DNA from: Shewanella aquimarina
GTDB taxonomy: Bacteria; Pseudomonadota; Gammaproteobacteria; Enterobacterales; Shewanellaceae
Direction: 5' to 3'
NCBI RefSeq assembly: GCF_023349185.1
Contig: NZ_JAKIKY010000007.1
Span: forward strand, 1-64,000
Length of the DNA: 64,000 nucleotides
Shown here: positions 13,158 through 22,916 of the stretch, piece after piece
Position numbering within the stretch: position 1 is the first letter of the stretch
Layout of the letters: every line of letters begins with the position of its first letter
Position numbers and translations under genes: made by a program
Notes under the pieces: model-generated
The model's input: only the letters and a program-made list of their open reading frames with translations
Told to the model about the DNA's origin: nothing
Database searches by the model: none

Positions 13158-15389
13158 GTGTTAAAGACGCTCAGAGACATTACTCAGGCCGTAGCCGCAG
13201 CCGACGATCTTCAATCTGCCCTATCTTTGCTTGTTAGCCAGACCAAGTCGGCAATGGAAACCCAGTGTTGCTCCATCTATATCTTAGAAGAGCAGGAGCT
13301 GGTGCTGTCGGCCACCGACGGCCTCGATCCCAGAGCCGTGGGCAAGGTCAAGATGCCTATGAGCCAGGGCCTGGTTGGCCTGGTGGCCGAACGCGAAGAG
13401 CCGGTCAACCTGGCCGATGCCCAACAACACCCCAGATTTAAGCTATTTACCGAAGTCGACGAGGAAGATTTCCGTGCCTTTCTCGCCGTGCCCATCATCT
13501 ATCAGAAATTAATCCTAGGTGTGCTGGTGGTGCAGCAGGCCGACGCGCGCCAGTTTAGTGAGGCCGAAGAGGCTTTCTTGATGACCCTAGCCGCCCAGCT
13601 GGCGGTTGCGGTGCGTGAGCAGCGTAAGAAGGCCGAGGTCAAATCGACGCCCAATAAGTGTGTCTACACGGGGACCTCGGCGGCCAGCGGCGTGGTGATC
13701 GCCCATGCCATGGTGCTGGGTGGCGAGATCCCCCTGGAGCAACAGGGACGTCGCACTCAAGAGGTAGATGACGAGCTGCTCGCCCTGAGTCAGGCCTTGG
13801 AGGCCTGTCGCAATACCCTGAGTGCCCTGTCTCAGCGCTTCGATGGCGAGAATGAGAAAGAGGTGCAATCTATCTTCTCCGCCTTGCAGCTGCTGCTGGA
13901 CGACACCAGCCTGGGCGGTGAATATGTGCGGGAGATCCAGGCGGGCTGGACGGCTATCTCGGCGGTGAGCCGGGTGTCTCTGCGTTACATAGATCATTTC
14001 CAGCAGATGCAAGACCCCTATATGCAGGAGCGGGCCACGGATATTCGTGATCTGGGGCAGAGGGTGCTGCGCGAACTGATCGAGCCGCAGAAGATGCAGC
14101 TGGAGCTGGATGTGCCCGTGATCCTGGTGACCAAGGAAGCCACGGCGACCATGTTGGCGGAGTTTCCCCAGCACAAATTAGTCGGCATAGTCACAGAGCT
14201 GGGCGGGGTGAACTCGCACGCGGCCATTCTGGCCCGGGCCTTCGGTGTGCCCGCGGTAATCGGCGTCGAGGGGATCCTCAACGCGGGGATAGACGGTAAG
14301 CAGCTTATTTTGAATGCCAACCGTGGGCAGGTGCTGATCTCGCCCACACCGACCCTGATAGGCGAGTACCGCAGCCTGATCTCGGCGGAGAAGGCGCTGC
14401 AGAAACGCTATGCCGAAGAGCTTTCTAAGCCTGCGACTACCCTGGATGATCGGCGTATTCATCTCTACCTGAATGCTGGGCTGTTAAGCAGCCTGGCCTC
14501 TGAGATCGCAGAAGGCGCAGACGGTGTCGGCCTGTATCGCACCGAGATCCCCTTCATGTTGCAGACTCGCTTCCCCAGTGAGGCCGAGCAGGTAGAGGTC
14601 TATCGTCAGGTGCTGGACGCGGCGCTCGGTCGCCCCGTGGTGATGCGCACCCTGGATGTGGGAGGCGACAAGCCACTCTCCTATCTGCCTATCATAGAGG
14701 AGAATCCCTTCCTTGGTTGGCGCGGGATCCGCCTGACACTGGATCATCCCGAGCTGTTTCTGGTGCAGCTCAGAGCCATGCTCAATGCCTCAGGTGGCGG
14801 TGAGCAGCTGCATATCCTGCTGCCCATGGTCTGTTGTCTCGATGAGATAGATCAGGCGATCGCCTACCTGGAGCAGGCCTATCTCGAGGTGAAACAAGAC
14901 GTGCATCCGGATCTGCAGCGGCCGAAGATAGGCATCATGCTGGAGGTGCCGGCGCTGCTGTTCCAGCTCGAAGAGGTGGCCAAGCGGGTCGACTTTATCT
15001 CTGTGGGCTCGAACGATCTGACCCAATATCTGTTGGCGGTGGATCGCAACAATCCCAGGGTCAGTACCCTGTACGACTCCTATCATCCGGGCATTTTACG
15101 GGCGCTGACCCAGGCGAGGCTGGCCTGCAGGGAATACCGACTGCCCATTAGCGTCTGCGGCGAGCTGGCCGGTGAACCCTTGGGAGTCTTGCTGCTGGTG
15201 GCCATGGGCTATACCCAGCTGAGCATGAACCAGGGGAGCCTGGCCAGAATCAATTATCTGATCCGCCGGGTGTCTTATCAGGATCTGAGCGAGCTGCTTG
15301 CTCAGGCGCTGTCCCTCAGCAACGGCTTCGAGGTGAGGGAGCTGCTCTCCCTTTATCTTAAAGAGAAGGGCCTCGATGAGTTCATCTAA
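13158..15389 (+). CDS. ptsP: PTS-Ntr enzyme I (PEP-protein phosphotransferase with GAF domain)
   Basis: 743 aa from a GTG at 13158, preceded by GAGGAGAG. Residues ~1-150 are a GAF domain, the feature that separates PtsP from the sugar-type enzyme I. The rest is enzyme I: the phospho-His lies in GGVNSHAAILARAFGVPA, the PEP-binding barrel contains GLYRTEIPFM, GWRGIRLTLDHPELF and the active-site Cys in ISVCGELAGEP. It passes phosphate from PEP to NPr and then EIIA-Ntr, a regulatory chain for nitrogen and potassium status. Linked to rppH as in E. coli. Confidence 0.95.
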   Translation: MLKTLRDITQAVAAADDLQSALSLLVSQTKSAMETQCCSIYILEEQELVLSATDGLDPRAVGKVKMPMSQGLVGLVAEREEPVNLADAQQHPRFKLFTEVDEEDFRAFLAVPIIYQKLILGVLVVQQADARQFSEAEEAFLMTLAAQLAVAVREQRKKAEVKSTPNKCVYTGTSAASGVVIAHAMVLGGEIPLEQQGRRTQEVDDELLALSQALEACRNTLSALSQRFDGENEKEVQSIFSALQLLLDDTSLGGEYVREIQAGWTAISAVSRVSLRYIDHFQQMQDPYMQERATDIRDLGQRVLRELIEPQKMQLELDVPVILVTKEATATMLAEFPQHKLVGIVTELGGVNSHAAILARAFGVPAVIGVEGILNAGIDGKQLILNANRGQVLISPTPTLIGEYRSLISAEKALQKRYAEELSKPATTLDDRRIHLYLNAGLLSSLASEIAEGADGVGLYRTEIPFMLQTRFPSEAEQVEVYRQVLDAALGRPVVMRTLDVGGDKPLSYLPIIEENPFLGWRGIRLTLDHPELFLVQLRAMLNASGGGEQLHILLPMVCCLDEIDQAIAYLEQAYLEVKQDVHPDLQRPKIGIMLEVPALLFQLEEVAKRVDFISVGSNDLTQYLLAVDRNNPRVSTLYDSYHPGILRALTQARLACREYRLPISVCGELAGEPLGVLLLVAMGYTQLSMNQGSLARINYLIRRVSYQDLSELLAQALSLSNGFEVRELLSLYLKEKGLDEFI

Positions 15390-15480
15390 GTGAGTTTCTC
15401 TCTGTGAGCGTTAGGCAATTTCAATCTGTCGGTAATTCCTTTAAGCTAATGCCTCCTTTCGCCACTGCCTTAGAGGTTTC

Positions 15481-16275
15481 ATGTTCACCATAGTTGTCAG
15501 TTGTATTGCCCTCGGGGCCTTCATCGGCTTTATGGCGGGTCTGTTGGGCATAGGTGGTGGCGTGATAGCCGTTCCTGTCTTGCTGTTTCTTCTGCCCATG
15601 GCGGGCGTAGTGCCTGAACATCTTACCCATGTGGCCATTGCCACCTCGCTGGCGGCGATCATCTTAACCTCGCTCTCGTCGGCCCGGGCGCATCACGCCC
15701 GCGGCAATGTGCCCTGGCACCTACTGACCATTATGCTGCCCGGTTTAATCGTCGGCGCGCTGTCGGCTGGATTTATCTCGTCGCTGTTTTCTGCCCAGCT
15801 GCTCAAGCAGGTGTTTGCCGGTTTCGTGGTGCTGATGGCGCTGCAGATGGTGTTTCCTTTTAAGGCAGCCGAGGGGGAGCGTAGCCTGCCTGCGGCGCCC
15901 TATCTGTTTATCGCCGCCGGACTTATCGCCATCATCGCCGCATTAATGGGTATAGGTGGCGGCATCTTGCTGATTCCGTTTTTAAGTTGGTGTGGCGTGC
16001 AGATGCGTCACGCCATAGGTTTCTCCTCTGTGACCGGGTTGATGATAGCCCTGTTTGGGAGTCTGAGTTATGTCTTTGCGGGCTGGGGAACACAAGGGCT
16101 GCCCGAATATACCCTGGGCTATATCTATCTTCCTGCCCTGTTTGGCATCGTCTGTACCTCTATGTTGACGGCGCCACTGGGGGCGAAGGCGGCCAGTGTC
16201 TGGCCCACGGCGAGATTAAAGAAAATCTTCGCCGTCATGTTATTCTTTACCGGGATCAAGTTAGCCCTCACCTAG
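15481..16275 (+). CDS. TSUP-family (TauE/SafE) membrane permease
   Basis: 264 aa, about eight hydrophobic segments, with the two Gly-rich repeats of the family, GLLGIGGGVIAVPVLLF near residue 20 and ALMGIGGGILLIPFL near residue 155. The family exports or imports small organosulphur or carboxylate anions; the substrate here cannot be told from sequence. It follows ptsP by 91 bp and may be cotranscribed. Its TAG stop (16273-16275) lies within the CTAGGG end of miniature element 2, so the present stop is supplied by the element. Confidence 0.88.
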   Translation: MFTIVVSCIALGAFIGFMAGLLGIGGGVIAVPVLLFLLPMAGVVPEHLTHVAIATSLAAIILTSLSSARAHHARGNVPWHLLTIMLPGLIVGALSAGFISSLFSAQLLKQVFAGFVVLMALQMVFPFKAAEGERSLPAAPYLFIAAGLIAIIAALMGIGGGILLIPFLSWCGVQMRHAIGFSSVTGLMIALFGSLSYVFAGWGTQGLPEYTLGYIYLPALFGIVCTSMLTAPLGAKAASVWPTARLKKIFAVMLFFTGIKLALT

Positions 16276-16611
16276 GGCCTGTTGATCTTTCAAGTTTAAT
16301 TTTTGTTCAATCTAAACGCGTTTTGCGTGAGGCGAGAGCCATGAAGCATAGTTACTCTATGTGAATGGCGAACAACAAAGAAATCGTCTGGAACGATTTC
16401 TAACAGCATTGCTGACCGCTTGCGGTGAAAGGCAGGAAGCCTTTCATAAAGTGCAGCGCGCGTTTAGATGAACCCGTTGGGCAGCGTTTGTAGGCCATTT
16501 CTACGGCGTTATCGCCAGTTTGTGTAGAAGACTACACGACACAGGCTCTGCCTTGTATAAATCACCTTCAAACTGCTGCAAAAACAAACGGCAAAGATCA
16601 ACAGGCCCTAG
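16272..16611 (+). mobile_element. Miniature inverted-repeat element, copy 2 (MITE-like, no ORF)
   Basis: A 340-bp element with perfect 19-bp terminal inverted repeats, CTAGGGCCTGTTGATCTTT (16272-16290) and its reverse complement (16593-16611); the outer TA or CTAG may be a target duplication. Nested inside are TCTAAACGCG (16311-16320) / CGCGTTTAGA (16459-16468), a hairpin AGAAATCGT/ACGATTTCT (about 16379-16401) and GAAAGGC/GCCTTTC (about 16425-16443). It has no coding capacity and resembles copy 1 in inverse orientation. Such elements are moved in trans by a transposase recognising the ends; the parent element is not in this window. Confidence 0.8.
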
Positions 16612-16695
16612 CGATGGGCGGCTAATGCGCGGCTAGGATTCGAATAAGGCAGGCGCCACGGGGCGCATCTAAGCAAAAATGATAAGTAGGATAAG

Positions 16696-17547
16696 ATGAA
16701 ACAGTATTTGGCATTATGTGAACGAATCATCAATGAGGGCGTCTGGGTTGAAAATGAGCGCACGGGAAAGCGCTGTTTAACCGTGATCAATGCCGATCTG
16801 GAATACGACGTGGCCGCAAACCAGTTTCCCCTGATCACCACGCGTAAGAGTTTTTGGAAGGGGGCGATTGCCGAGCTGCTGGGGTATCTCAGAGGCTATG
16901 ACAATGCCGCCGATTTTCGAAAATTGGGTGCCAAGACCTGGGATGCCAATGCCAACGAGAACAACGCCTGGCTGAATAACCCACACCGTAAGGGCCATGA
17001 CGATATGGGCCGAGTGTATGGGGTGCAGGGCAGGGCTTGGGCCAAGCCGGATGGTGGCACTGTGGATCAGCTGAGAAAGATCATCGATAACCTCTCTAGG
17101 GGGGTCGATGACCGCGGCGAGATCTTAAGCTTCTATAATCCTGGTGAGTTCCACATGGGCTGCCTACGTCCCTGCATGCATACCCATAATTTCTCTCTGC
17201 TGGGGGATACCCTGTACCTCAACAGTTTCCAGCGCTCCTGTGATGTCCCACTAGGGCTGAATTTTAATCAGGTGCAGGTGTTTGCCCTATTGGCGATTGT
17301 GGCGCAGATCACCGGCCACAAACCCGGTAAGGCCTATCATAAGATAGTCAATGCTCACATCTATGAAGACCAGCTCCCGCTGATGCAGGAGGTACAGCTT
17401 AAGCGTGAGCCGTTCCCGTCGCCTCAACTGCATATCAACCCTGATATCAAGTCGCTGGAAGATCTCGAAACCTGGGTGACCATGGATGATTTCGAGGTCA
17501 CAGGCTATCAGCATCATGAGGCGATTCAGTATCCCTTCTCTGTCTAA
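16696..17547 (+). CDS. thyA: Thymidylate synthase ThyA, 283-residue form
   Basis: 283 aa, against 264 in E. coli. Converts dUMP to dTMP with methylene-tetrahydrofolate. Catalytic Cys160 lies in [13 protein letters not shown]. coli has Pro-Cys-His, here Pro-Cys-Met-His. The dUMP-binding QRSCDVPLG (from residue 179) and NAHIYEDQ are intact. The extra length is an insert around residues 85-103 ([16 protein letters not shown]). The sequence as I remember it is close to the 283-residue Vibrio enzyme. lgt, which precedes thyA in many Gammaproteobacteria, is absent here and miniature element 2 lies in its place. Confidence 0.95.
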   Translation: MKQYLALCERIINEGVWVENERTGKRCLTVINADLEYDVAANQFPLITTRKSFWKGAIAELLGYLRGYDNAADFRKLGAKTWDANANENNAWLNNPHRKGHDDMGRVYGVQGRAWAKPDGGTVDQLRKIIDNLSRGVDDRGEILSFYNPGEFHMGCLRPCMHTHNFSLLGDTLYLNSFQRSCDVPLGLNFNQVQVFALLAIVAQITGHKPGKAYHKIVNAHIYEDQLPLMQEVQLKREPFPSPQLHINPDIKSLEDLETWVTMDDFEVTGYQHHEAIQYPFSV

Positions 17548-17584
17548 GGGTCAATCTTAAGACTGAGGAATTTCTGAGGTAAAG

Positions 17585-17618
17585 CGCGGCGGGGTCTAGT
17601 TGAGTCGCCGCGTTTTAT
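17585..17618 (+). terminator. Terminator after thyA
   Basis: Stem CGCGGCG (17585-17591) / CGCCGCG (17606-17612) with a 14-nt loop followed by TTTTATTA. Confidence 0.7.
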
Positions 17619-17750
17619 TAATCTATTCTGCATAAAAAATCTCCATTTTAAACTGAATCTGCCTGTGATCCCCATCACAGAAGGATTTAGCCGCCTCTTC
17701 CTCCAGTTAGCACTGCATGCTATTGATTACTTCCGATTGACTGACTACAC

Positions 17751-17779
17751 TTAATACCTCGGAATTACCGATGTATAAT
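17751..17779 (+). promoter_or_regulatory. Candidate sigma-70 promoter of nhaA
   Basis: A perfect TATAAT (17774-17779) lies 17 bp after TTAATA (17751-17756), 75 bp before the nhaA start. The -35 matches consensus in four of six bases. Confidence 0.4.
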
Positions 17780-17853
17780 GCCGATGCAAACGATTATTCA
17801 GCTAGGTTGCATTCCGCTAGACTCGATACATTAAGTGTTTTTGGAGTTTATTT

Positions 17854-19029
17854 ATGGAAAAGGCGATTAGAAATTTTCTGAGCCAGGAATCGGCCGGTGG
17901 CATCTTATTGATGGCCGCCGTCATCTTGGCGATGATTATGGCGAACTCCCCGTTATCAGGCCTGTATCAAGGCTTCCTGCACACTGAGATGCAGGTGCGA
18001 GTGGGCAGTCTGGACATTGATAAGACGCTGATCCACTGGATTAACGACGGCCTGATGGCCCTGTTCTTCATGTTGATCGGTCTGGAAGTGAAGCGTGAAC
18101 TGCTCGAAGGGGCGCTGTCGAGCCGCGAACAGGCGTCACTGCCGACCTTTGCCGCCATCGGTGGCATGATCTTCCCCGCGGCGATTTACTTGATCTTTAA
18201 CTATTCTGACCCCTTGACTCAGGTGGGCTGGGCGATCCCGGCAGCGACCGATATTGCCTTCGCACTCGGTATCATGGCCTTGCTTGGCAGCCGGGTTCCG
18301 GTGGCGCTTAAGGTCTTCTTGCTGGCGCTGGCCATCATAGATGACTTGGGTGTGGTGGTGATAATTGCCATGTTCTATAGCACAGATCTCTCGGCCATTA
18401 GCCTGGTGGTTGCGGCGCTGGCGATTGTGGTCTTAGTGGGCCTGAATCGTAAAGGGGTTACCGCACTCGCACCTTATGGTGTCGTGGGTCTTATCCTGTG
18501 GATCGCCGTGCTTAAGTCTGGGGTGCACGCTACCCTGGCGGGGGTGATCATCGCCTTCTGTATCCCGCTTAGGGCCAAAGATGGTAGCTCGCCCTCTGAG
18601 CATTTAGAGCATAGTCTGCACCCATGGAGCACCTTCGTCATCCTGCCAATCTTTGCCTTTGCCAATGCCGGGGTCGACCTGTCGGGCATGAGCCTGGGGG
18701 AGCTGTTATCGCCCGTGCCTGTTGGTATTGCCCTAGGCCTGTTGCTGGGTAAGCCGCTCGGCGTGCTGTTATTTAGCTTCGTGGCGGTCAAGCTGAAGCT
18801 GGCTGCATTACCTGAGGGCATGGGCTGGCGTCATATCGCGCCAGTGGCCGTGATGTGTGGTATTGGCTTTACCATGTCGATGTTTATCTCATCCCTGGCC
18901 TTTATCGGCGATGGCGAGGTATACGGCGATTTGGCGAGGCTTGGTATTCTGACCGGGTCGATCATGTCGGCTGTGATAGGTTATTTTTGGTTATCTAAGG
19001 TGCTTCCAGAGAAAGGAGAAAATTCATGA
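17854..19029 (+). CDS. nhaA: Na+/H+ antiporter NhaA
   Basis: 391 aa, normal for NhaA, with about twelve membrane segments. The key region with paired aspartates is seen in [22 protein letters not shown] (residues ~158-180), matching Asp163/Asp164 of E. coli NhaA, and [19 protein letters not shown] carries the conserved Thr-Asp of the crossed helices. It expels Na+ or Li+ in exchange for two protons and is expected in a marine, salt-dependent organism. The ribosome site is TTTGGAG. The nhaR regulator lies downstream as in E. coli, but separated by one small gene whose start overlaps the nhaA stop (ATGA). Confidence 0.97.
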   Translation: MEKAIRNFLSQESAGGILLMAAVILAMIMANSPLSGLYQGFLHTEMQVRVGSLDIDKTLIHWINDGLMALFFMLIGLEVKRELLEGALSSREQASLPTFAAIGGMIFPAAIYLIFNYSDPLTQVGWAIPAATDIAFALGIMALLGSRVPVALKVFLLALAIIDDLGVVVIIAMFYSTDLSAISLVVAALAIVVLVGLNRKGVTALAPYGVVGLILWIAVLKSGVHATLAGVIIAFCIPLRAKDGSSPSEHLEHSLHPWSTFVILPIFAFANAGVDLSGMSLGELLSPVPVGIALGLLLGKPLGVLLFSFVAVKLKLAALPEGMGWRHIAPVAVMCGIGFTMSMFISSLAFIGDGEVYGDLARLGILTGSIMSAVIGYFWLSKVLPEKGENS

Positions 19030-19409
19030 AAAAACTCGTCGTGACACTCATGCTCTCATTCGGTTTAACCGGGGGCGCCTATGCCAGCCAGCTTGAGGCC
19101 TGCGATAAAGATATCAATAGCGTCACCTGTCAGCATTATCTCGAAGGGGTGGTAGACGGTGCCCTGATGTTTAAACCTAAGGCGATGGGCAAGCGCCTGG
19201 AGAGTAATGGTTATGAGTCCAGGGCACTCAAGTATCGTAGCGGTAAGCGCTTTGAGGAGGCTAACCGCACCTACTGCGAGGGGCGCCTGCCGGATCGTGA
19301 CAGCCTGGTGCAGGGACTCTCCGAGGCCTTCGAGGCCGGTAAAGTGGACTCGATAGAGGCGCTGAGTGACATCATGTACAGCATGATGGATTGCCAACGC
19401 CTTAAATAA
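19026..19409 (+). CDS. Small secreted protein, Rap1a/Tai immunity-like
   Basis: 127 aa with a clear signal peptide ([21 protein letters not shown], cleavage probably after AYA). The mature part has four cysteines ([35 protein letters not shown]). The pattern Cys-x2-Tyr-Leu-x-Gly, Tyr-Cys, a run of hydrophobic helix positions and a final Cys resembles the Rap1a/Tai family, which contains type VI effector immunity proteins but also many proteins of unknown function. The ATG overlaps the nhaA stop, so it is translated with the antiporter. No toxin gene is adjacent. Function not known. Confidence 0.6.
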   Translation: MKKLVVTLMLSFGLTGGAYASQLEACDKDINSVTCQHYLEGVVDGALMFKPKAMGKRLESNGYESRALKYRSGKRFEEANRTYCEGRLPDRDSLVQGLSEAFEAGKVDSIEALSDIMYSMMDCQRLK

Positions 19410-19430
19410 TCAGGAGAGTCGCGAGTCTTG

Positions 19431-20339
19431 ATGTCGCATCTGAATTACAACCATCTCTATTATTTCTGGATGGTGCACAAGAAGGGGTCGGTGGCCAAGG
19501 CCGCCGAAACCTTATGTTTGACGCCGCAGACGGTGACTGGGCAGATCCGCGTGTTGGAGCAGCGTCTCAACGGTACTCTGTTTAAGCGGGTGGGGCGTAA
19601 CCTGGAGCCCACAGAGTTGGGCGAACTGGTGTTTCGCTACGCCGATAAGATGTTTAGCCTGAGCTACGAGATGTTAGATATCCTGAATTATCAAAAGGAT
19701 AATAATATCTTGTTCGAGGTGGGGATCGCCGATGCGCTCTCCAAGGCCTTGGCCAGCCGGGTGCTGCTCTCTGTGGTGCCCAGTGACGGTTCTATGCATC
19801 TTGCCTGCTACGAGGCAACTCACGAGAGCCTGATGGAGCGCCTCAGGGAGCACAAGCTGGATATGATCTTGTCCGACTGCGCCGGTGAATCCCTCAAGTA
19901 TCCGGAGATCTTATCGAAGAAGCTCGGTGAATGCGGCGTGGCGTTTTTCTCATCCACTACCTATGAGAAGCCGTTCCCCGCCTGTCTGGAGGAGGGCAAA
20001 CTCTTGATCCCAGGCAAACGCACCTCGCTGGGTCAGCAGCTGCATCACTGGTTCGATGAGAATGGCCTGGATGTCACCATACTCGGTGAGTTTGACGATG
20101 CCGCCATGATGAAGGCATTTGGCTTCTTCAAGCAGGGGATCTTCGTGGCGCCCTCTATCTATAAGCAGGATATTCTCGCCCATGACATGCAGCTGCTCGG
20201 TGAGACGGATGATATCAAAGAGGTTTATCATGTGATGTTTGCCGAGCGGATGATTCAGCATCCTGCGGTAAAGTCCCTTTTGGAAACCGATTTTAGCGAT
20301 CTCTTCGCCGGTAAGGATCTCGAGGTGGAGCGGCTATAA
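19431..20339 (+). CDS. nhaR: LysR-type activator of nhaA
   Basis: 302 aa from the ATG at 19431 (the TTG at 19428 is less likely), with GGAG about 18 nt upstream. The start [20 protein letters not shown] is close to E. coli NhaR, as are [19 protein letters not shown] (helix-turn-helix), IGVADALSK-like [15 protein letters not shown], and [19 protein letters not shown]. In E. coli NhaR activates nhaA in response to Na+. Here it probably shares a transcript with nhaA. Confidence 0.95.
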   Translation: MSHLNYNHLYYFWMVHKKGSVAKAAETLCLTPQTVTGQIRVLEQRLNGTLFKRVGRNLEPTELGELVFRYADKMFSLSYEMLDILNYQKDNNILFEVGIADALSKALASRVLLSVVPSDGSMHLACYEATHESLMERLREHKLDMILSDCAGESLKYPEILSKKLGECGVAFFSSTTYEKPFPACLEEGKLLIPGKRTSLGQQLHHWFDENGLDVTILGEFDDAAMMKAFGFFKQGIFVAPSIYKQDILAHDMQLLGETDDIKEVYHVMFAERMIQHPAVKSLLETDFSDLFAGKDLEVERL

Positions 20340-20403
20340 AACGGTGTGAAGCCGTCGGCCTAACTGGTACACTATCGCCAATCGAAAATAAGGGAGTAGT
20401 TGT

Positions 20404-20655
20404 GTGTCAGAGCCAATGAACATAGCCAGAGTAAGATGGGCGTGCCGACGGGGCATGTTAGAGCTTGATGTATTGTTTCAACCCTTTGTTGAGACTCAAT
20501 ATGAACAGCTGTCTTCAGACGACAAGACGGTTTTTGTTCGTCTGCTAGAGTGTGAAGATCCTGAGTTGTTTGCCTGGTTTATGGGCCATGAGGCCTGCCC
20601 AGATCCGCAGCTCGCCGAGATGGTGATCAAGGTTCGTGGCCGGGCGGCGCCATAA
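20404..20655 (+). CDS. sdhE: FAD assembly factor SdhE (CptB)
   Basis: 83 aa from a GTG preceded by AGGGAG. The family signature RRGMLELD (Arg-Gly-x-x-Glu) lies near residue 15, followed by the five-helix pattern ending DPELFAWFMGHEACPD. SdhE helps insert FAD covalently into succinate dehydrogenase. The next gene overlaps it by 20 bases in another frame, as in the E. coli cptAB (ygfYX) pair. Confidence 0.9.
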   Translation: MSEPMNIARVRWACRRGMLELDVLFQPFVETQYEQLSSDDKTVFVRLLECEDPELFAWFMGHEACPDPQLAEMVIKVRGRAAP

Positions 20656-21091
20656 CTTTCATCTGACAGCCTCCTTTGACCAGCGACTCTCGCTGGTCTG
20701 TTTCGCGGCCCTGTGCCTGAGTGCTTTTCTGGCCTGGCCGCCAATCTCCTCTTTCTGGTTTCTCACCCTCAAGTATGGCCTCTTGCTGGCCACTATCGTT
20801 TTCTTTCTCTATCAGTTTATTGCGCTAAGAAGTTGGTCTCTTGCCTTCTGGCTGGATGAATCGGGCAGGATAGGCCTTATCCATGACAGGTTGGTTAGTC
20901 AGCTTGAAGAGTCAAAAGTTGAAGAACCTGGTGAGGCAAGGCTGAGCTATCGCCGTGTCTGGGTCAGTCCCTTCATGGTGCTGTTCTGGTTATACGAGGG
21001 AGAGCAGAAACGCCTGGTTATCCTGTGGCGGGATATGTTTGACGACACAGGTTATCGACACCTGTGTCGTCTACTGCTGAGGTTTGGCTGA
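20636..21091 (+). CDS. ygfX: YgfX-family membrane protein (CptA)
   Basis: 151 aa from a GTG at 20636 inside the end of sdhE. Two adjacent hydrophobic segments (about residues 22-58) are followed by a soluble C-terminal part containing WLDESGRIGL and WVSPFMVLFWLYEGE. Position and two-helix architecture identify YgfX/CptA. In E. coli it was reported as the toxin of a pair with SdhE that affects cytoskeletal proteins, a role still debated because SdhE has a metabolic function. Inner membrane. Confidence 0.75.
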   Translation: MAGRRHNFHLTASFDQRLSLVCFAALCLSAFLAWPPISSFWFLTLKYGLLLATIVFFLYQFIALRSWSLAFWLDESGRIGLIHDRLVSQLEESKVEEPGEARLSYRRVWVSPFMVLFWLYEGEQKRLVILWRDMFDDTGYRHLCRLLLRFG

Positions 21092-21103
21092 CTCGCGGTG
21101 CCT

Positions 21104-22717
21104 CTATTGCTCAGGATGCAATATGGTTGGCAGTGGGTTATTGGTCTTGTTGGGATGGTCGATATTGTAATGCAGACCTCGGCTTTCCTTGCGCTCCATG
21201 GCGCAGCGGATGATCAGCTCGGCAACCTGTACCAGGTTACGCAGCTCGAGTAAGTTGTTACTTACCCGGAAGTTACTATAGTACTCCTGGATCTCCTGCT
21301 GCAGCATGGCGCAGCGACGCAGGGCGCGCTCGAGGCGCTTGTCTGAGCGAACTATGCCCACATAGTCCCACATGAACAGACGTAGCTCATGCCAGTTGTG
21401 AGCGATCACAACCTCTTCATCCGAGTTAGACACCTTACTCTCATCCCAGGCGGGCAGCATACCCGGCATAGGGATCTTGGCGAGTTGACTCTCAATATCC
21501 TCGGCTGCCGCGCGGGCAAATACCAGGCACTCCAGCAGCGAATTGCTGGCCAGGCGGTTTGCGCCATGCAGGCCAGTATAGGCGACTTCACCTATGGCAT
21601 AGAGGCCGTTGAGGTCTGTCTGACCATGAAGGTCTGTCATCACCCCGCCGCAGGTGTAGTGAGCCGCGGGCACCACAGGAATGGCATCCTTGGTGATGTC
21701 TATCCCCAGCTCCAGACAACGTTTATAGATAGTCGGGAAATGCTTAATCACAAAGTCTGCGGGTTTATGTGTGATATCCAGATAGACACAGTCGACCCCG
21801 AGGCGCTTCATCTCATAGTCGATGGCGCGAGCCACGATATCACGAGGTGCCAGTTCGCCACGCTCGTCGAAGTCAGGCATGAAGCGGCTGCCATCCGGGC
21901 GCTTGAGATAGGCGCCTTCGCCACGCAGGGCCTCGGTCAACAGGAAGTTGCGTGCATCGGCGTGATAGAGACAGGTGGGGTGGAACTGGTTGAACTCCAT
22001 GTTGGCCACCCGGCAACCCGAGCGCCAGGCCATGGCGATGCCATCGCCCGAGGCGATATCCGGATTGGAGGTATATTGGTACACCTTAGAGCTGCCACCT
22101 GTGGCCAGGGCAACGAAGCGAGCCTTAACGGTTTCGACATGCTCTTCGTCACGGTTCCATACATAGGCGCCGAGGACGCGGTTGCCGGGGCGCTTAAGTT
22201 TGCGTGTGGTAATAAGGTCGATGGCGTTATATCGCTCAAGCACCTTAATATTGGGGTGGTTCTGGGCGCGCTCCTGAAGGGTCACCTGCACCTCTTTGCC
22301 CGTGGCATCGGCCGCGTGCAAGATGCGTCTGTGGCTGTGGCCACCTTCGCGGGTCAGGTGGTAGGGGGCATTGCTCTCGTCACCATCGGCGGTTTCTTCT
22401 TTGTCGAAGGCGACGCCGCAGTGAATCAACCACTCCATGGCGCTCTTGGCGTTTTCGGCGGTAAAGGTCACAACTTCTTCATCGCATAACCCGGCGCCGG
22501 CGATCAAGGTATCGGCAACATGAGATTCGATGGTATCCTCTTCATCGAATACTGACGCGATACCGCCCTGGGCATAGTAGGTTGAGCCTTCGCTGAGTGG
22601 GCCCTTGGAGAGTAAGATTACGTTTGATTTTTCAGCCAGATGTAGCGCTAAAGTCAGACCAGCAGCCCCGCTGCCGATAACCAAAACGTCAGATTGATGT
22701 TCAACTACTTGTTTCAT
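21104..22717 (-). CDS. nadB: L-aspartate oxidase
   Basis: 537 aa. First step of NAD synthesis: oxidises L-aspartate to iminoaspartate with FAD; fumarate or oxygen is the acceptor. The FAD fingerprint [19 protein letters not shown] is at the N-terminus; the capping/active-site region contains [13 protein letters not shown] [30 protein letters not shown] and the family block [20 protein letters not shown] followed by [19 protein letters not shown]. It is transcribed divergently from rpoE, as in E. coli and many relatives. Confidence 0.96.
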   Translation of the reverse strand: MKQVVEHQSDVLVIGSGAAGLTLALHLAEKSNVILLSKGPLSEGSTYYAQGGIASVFDEEDTIESHVADTLIAGAGLCDEEVVTFTAENAKSAMEWLIHCGVAFDKEETADGDESNAPYHLTREGGHSHRRILHAADATGKEVQVTLQERAQNHPNIKVLERYNAIDLITTRKLKRPGNRVLGAYVWNRDEEHVETVKARFVALATGGSSKVYQYTSNPDIASGDGIAMAWRSGCRVANMEFNQFHPTCLYHADARNFLLTEALRGEGAYLKRPDGSRFMPDFDERGELAPRDIVARAIDYEMKRLGVDCVYLDITHKPADFVIKHFPTIYKRCLELGIDITKDAIPVVPAAHYTCGGVMTDLHGQTDLNGLYAIGEVAYTGLHGANRLASNSLLECLVFARAAAEDIESQLAKIPMPGMLPAWDESKVSNSDEEVVIAHNWHELRLFMWDYVGIVRSDKRLERALRRCAMLQQEIQEYYSNFRVSNNLLELRNLVQVAELIIRCAMERKESRGLHYNIDHPNKTNNPLPTILHPEQ

Positions 22718-22825
22718 CAGGTATCATGGTAAGTTATGCGAGTATTGTCTATGGTAAACCAAGACGCCATTTATGGATACTGATCTCGCCGTAGAAAATA
22801 AATGTGGATATCGCAATTTTTTTTA

Positions 22826-22852
22826 GAACTTTTTCGATGTGGGCTAGTCTAC
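22826..22852 (+). promoter_or_regulatory. Candidate sigma-E promoter of rpoE
   Basis: GAACTT (22826-22831) and TCTAC (22848-22852) with a 16-bp spacer fit the sigma-E consensus GGAACTT-N16-TCTRA and resemble the autoregulated E. coli rpoE promoter. The start of transcription would be about 55 bp before the rpoE ATG. Confidence 0.65.
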
Positions 22853-22916
22853 ATATGTGAATATGATTCGAGCGACTGAGAAATCAGCATTTTAGATTTA
22901 GGAGTAGTCGGCTCGG

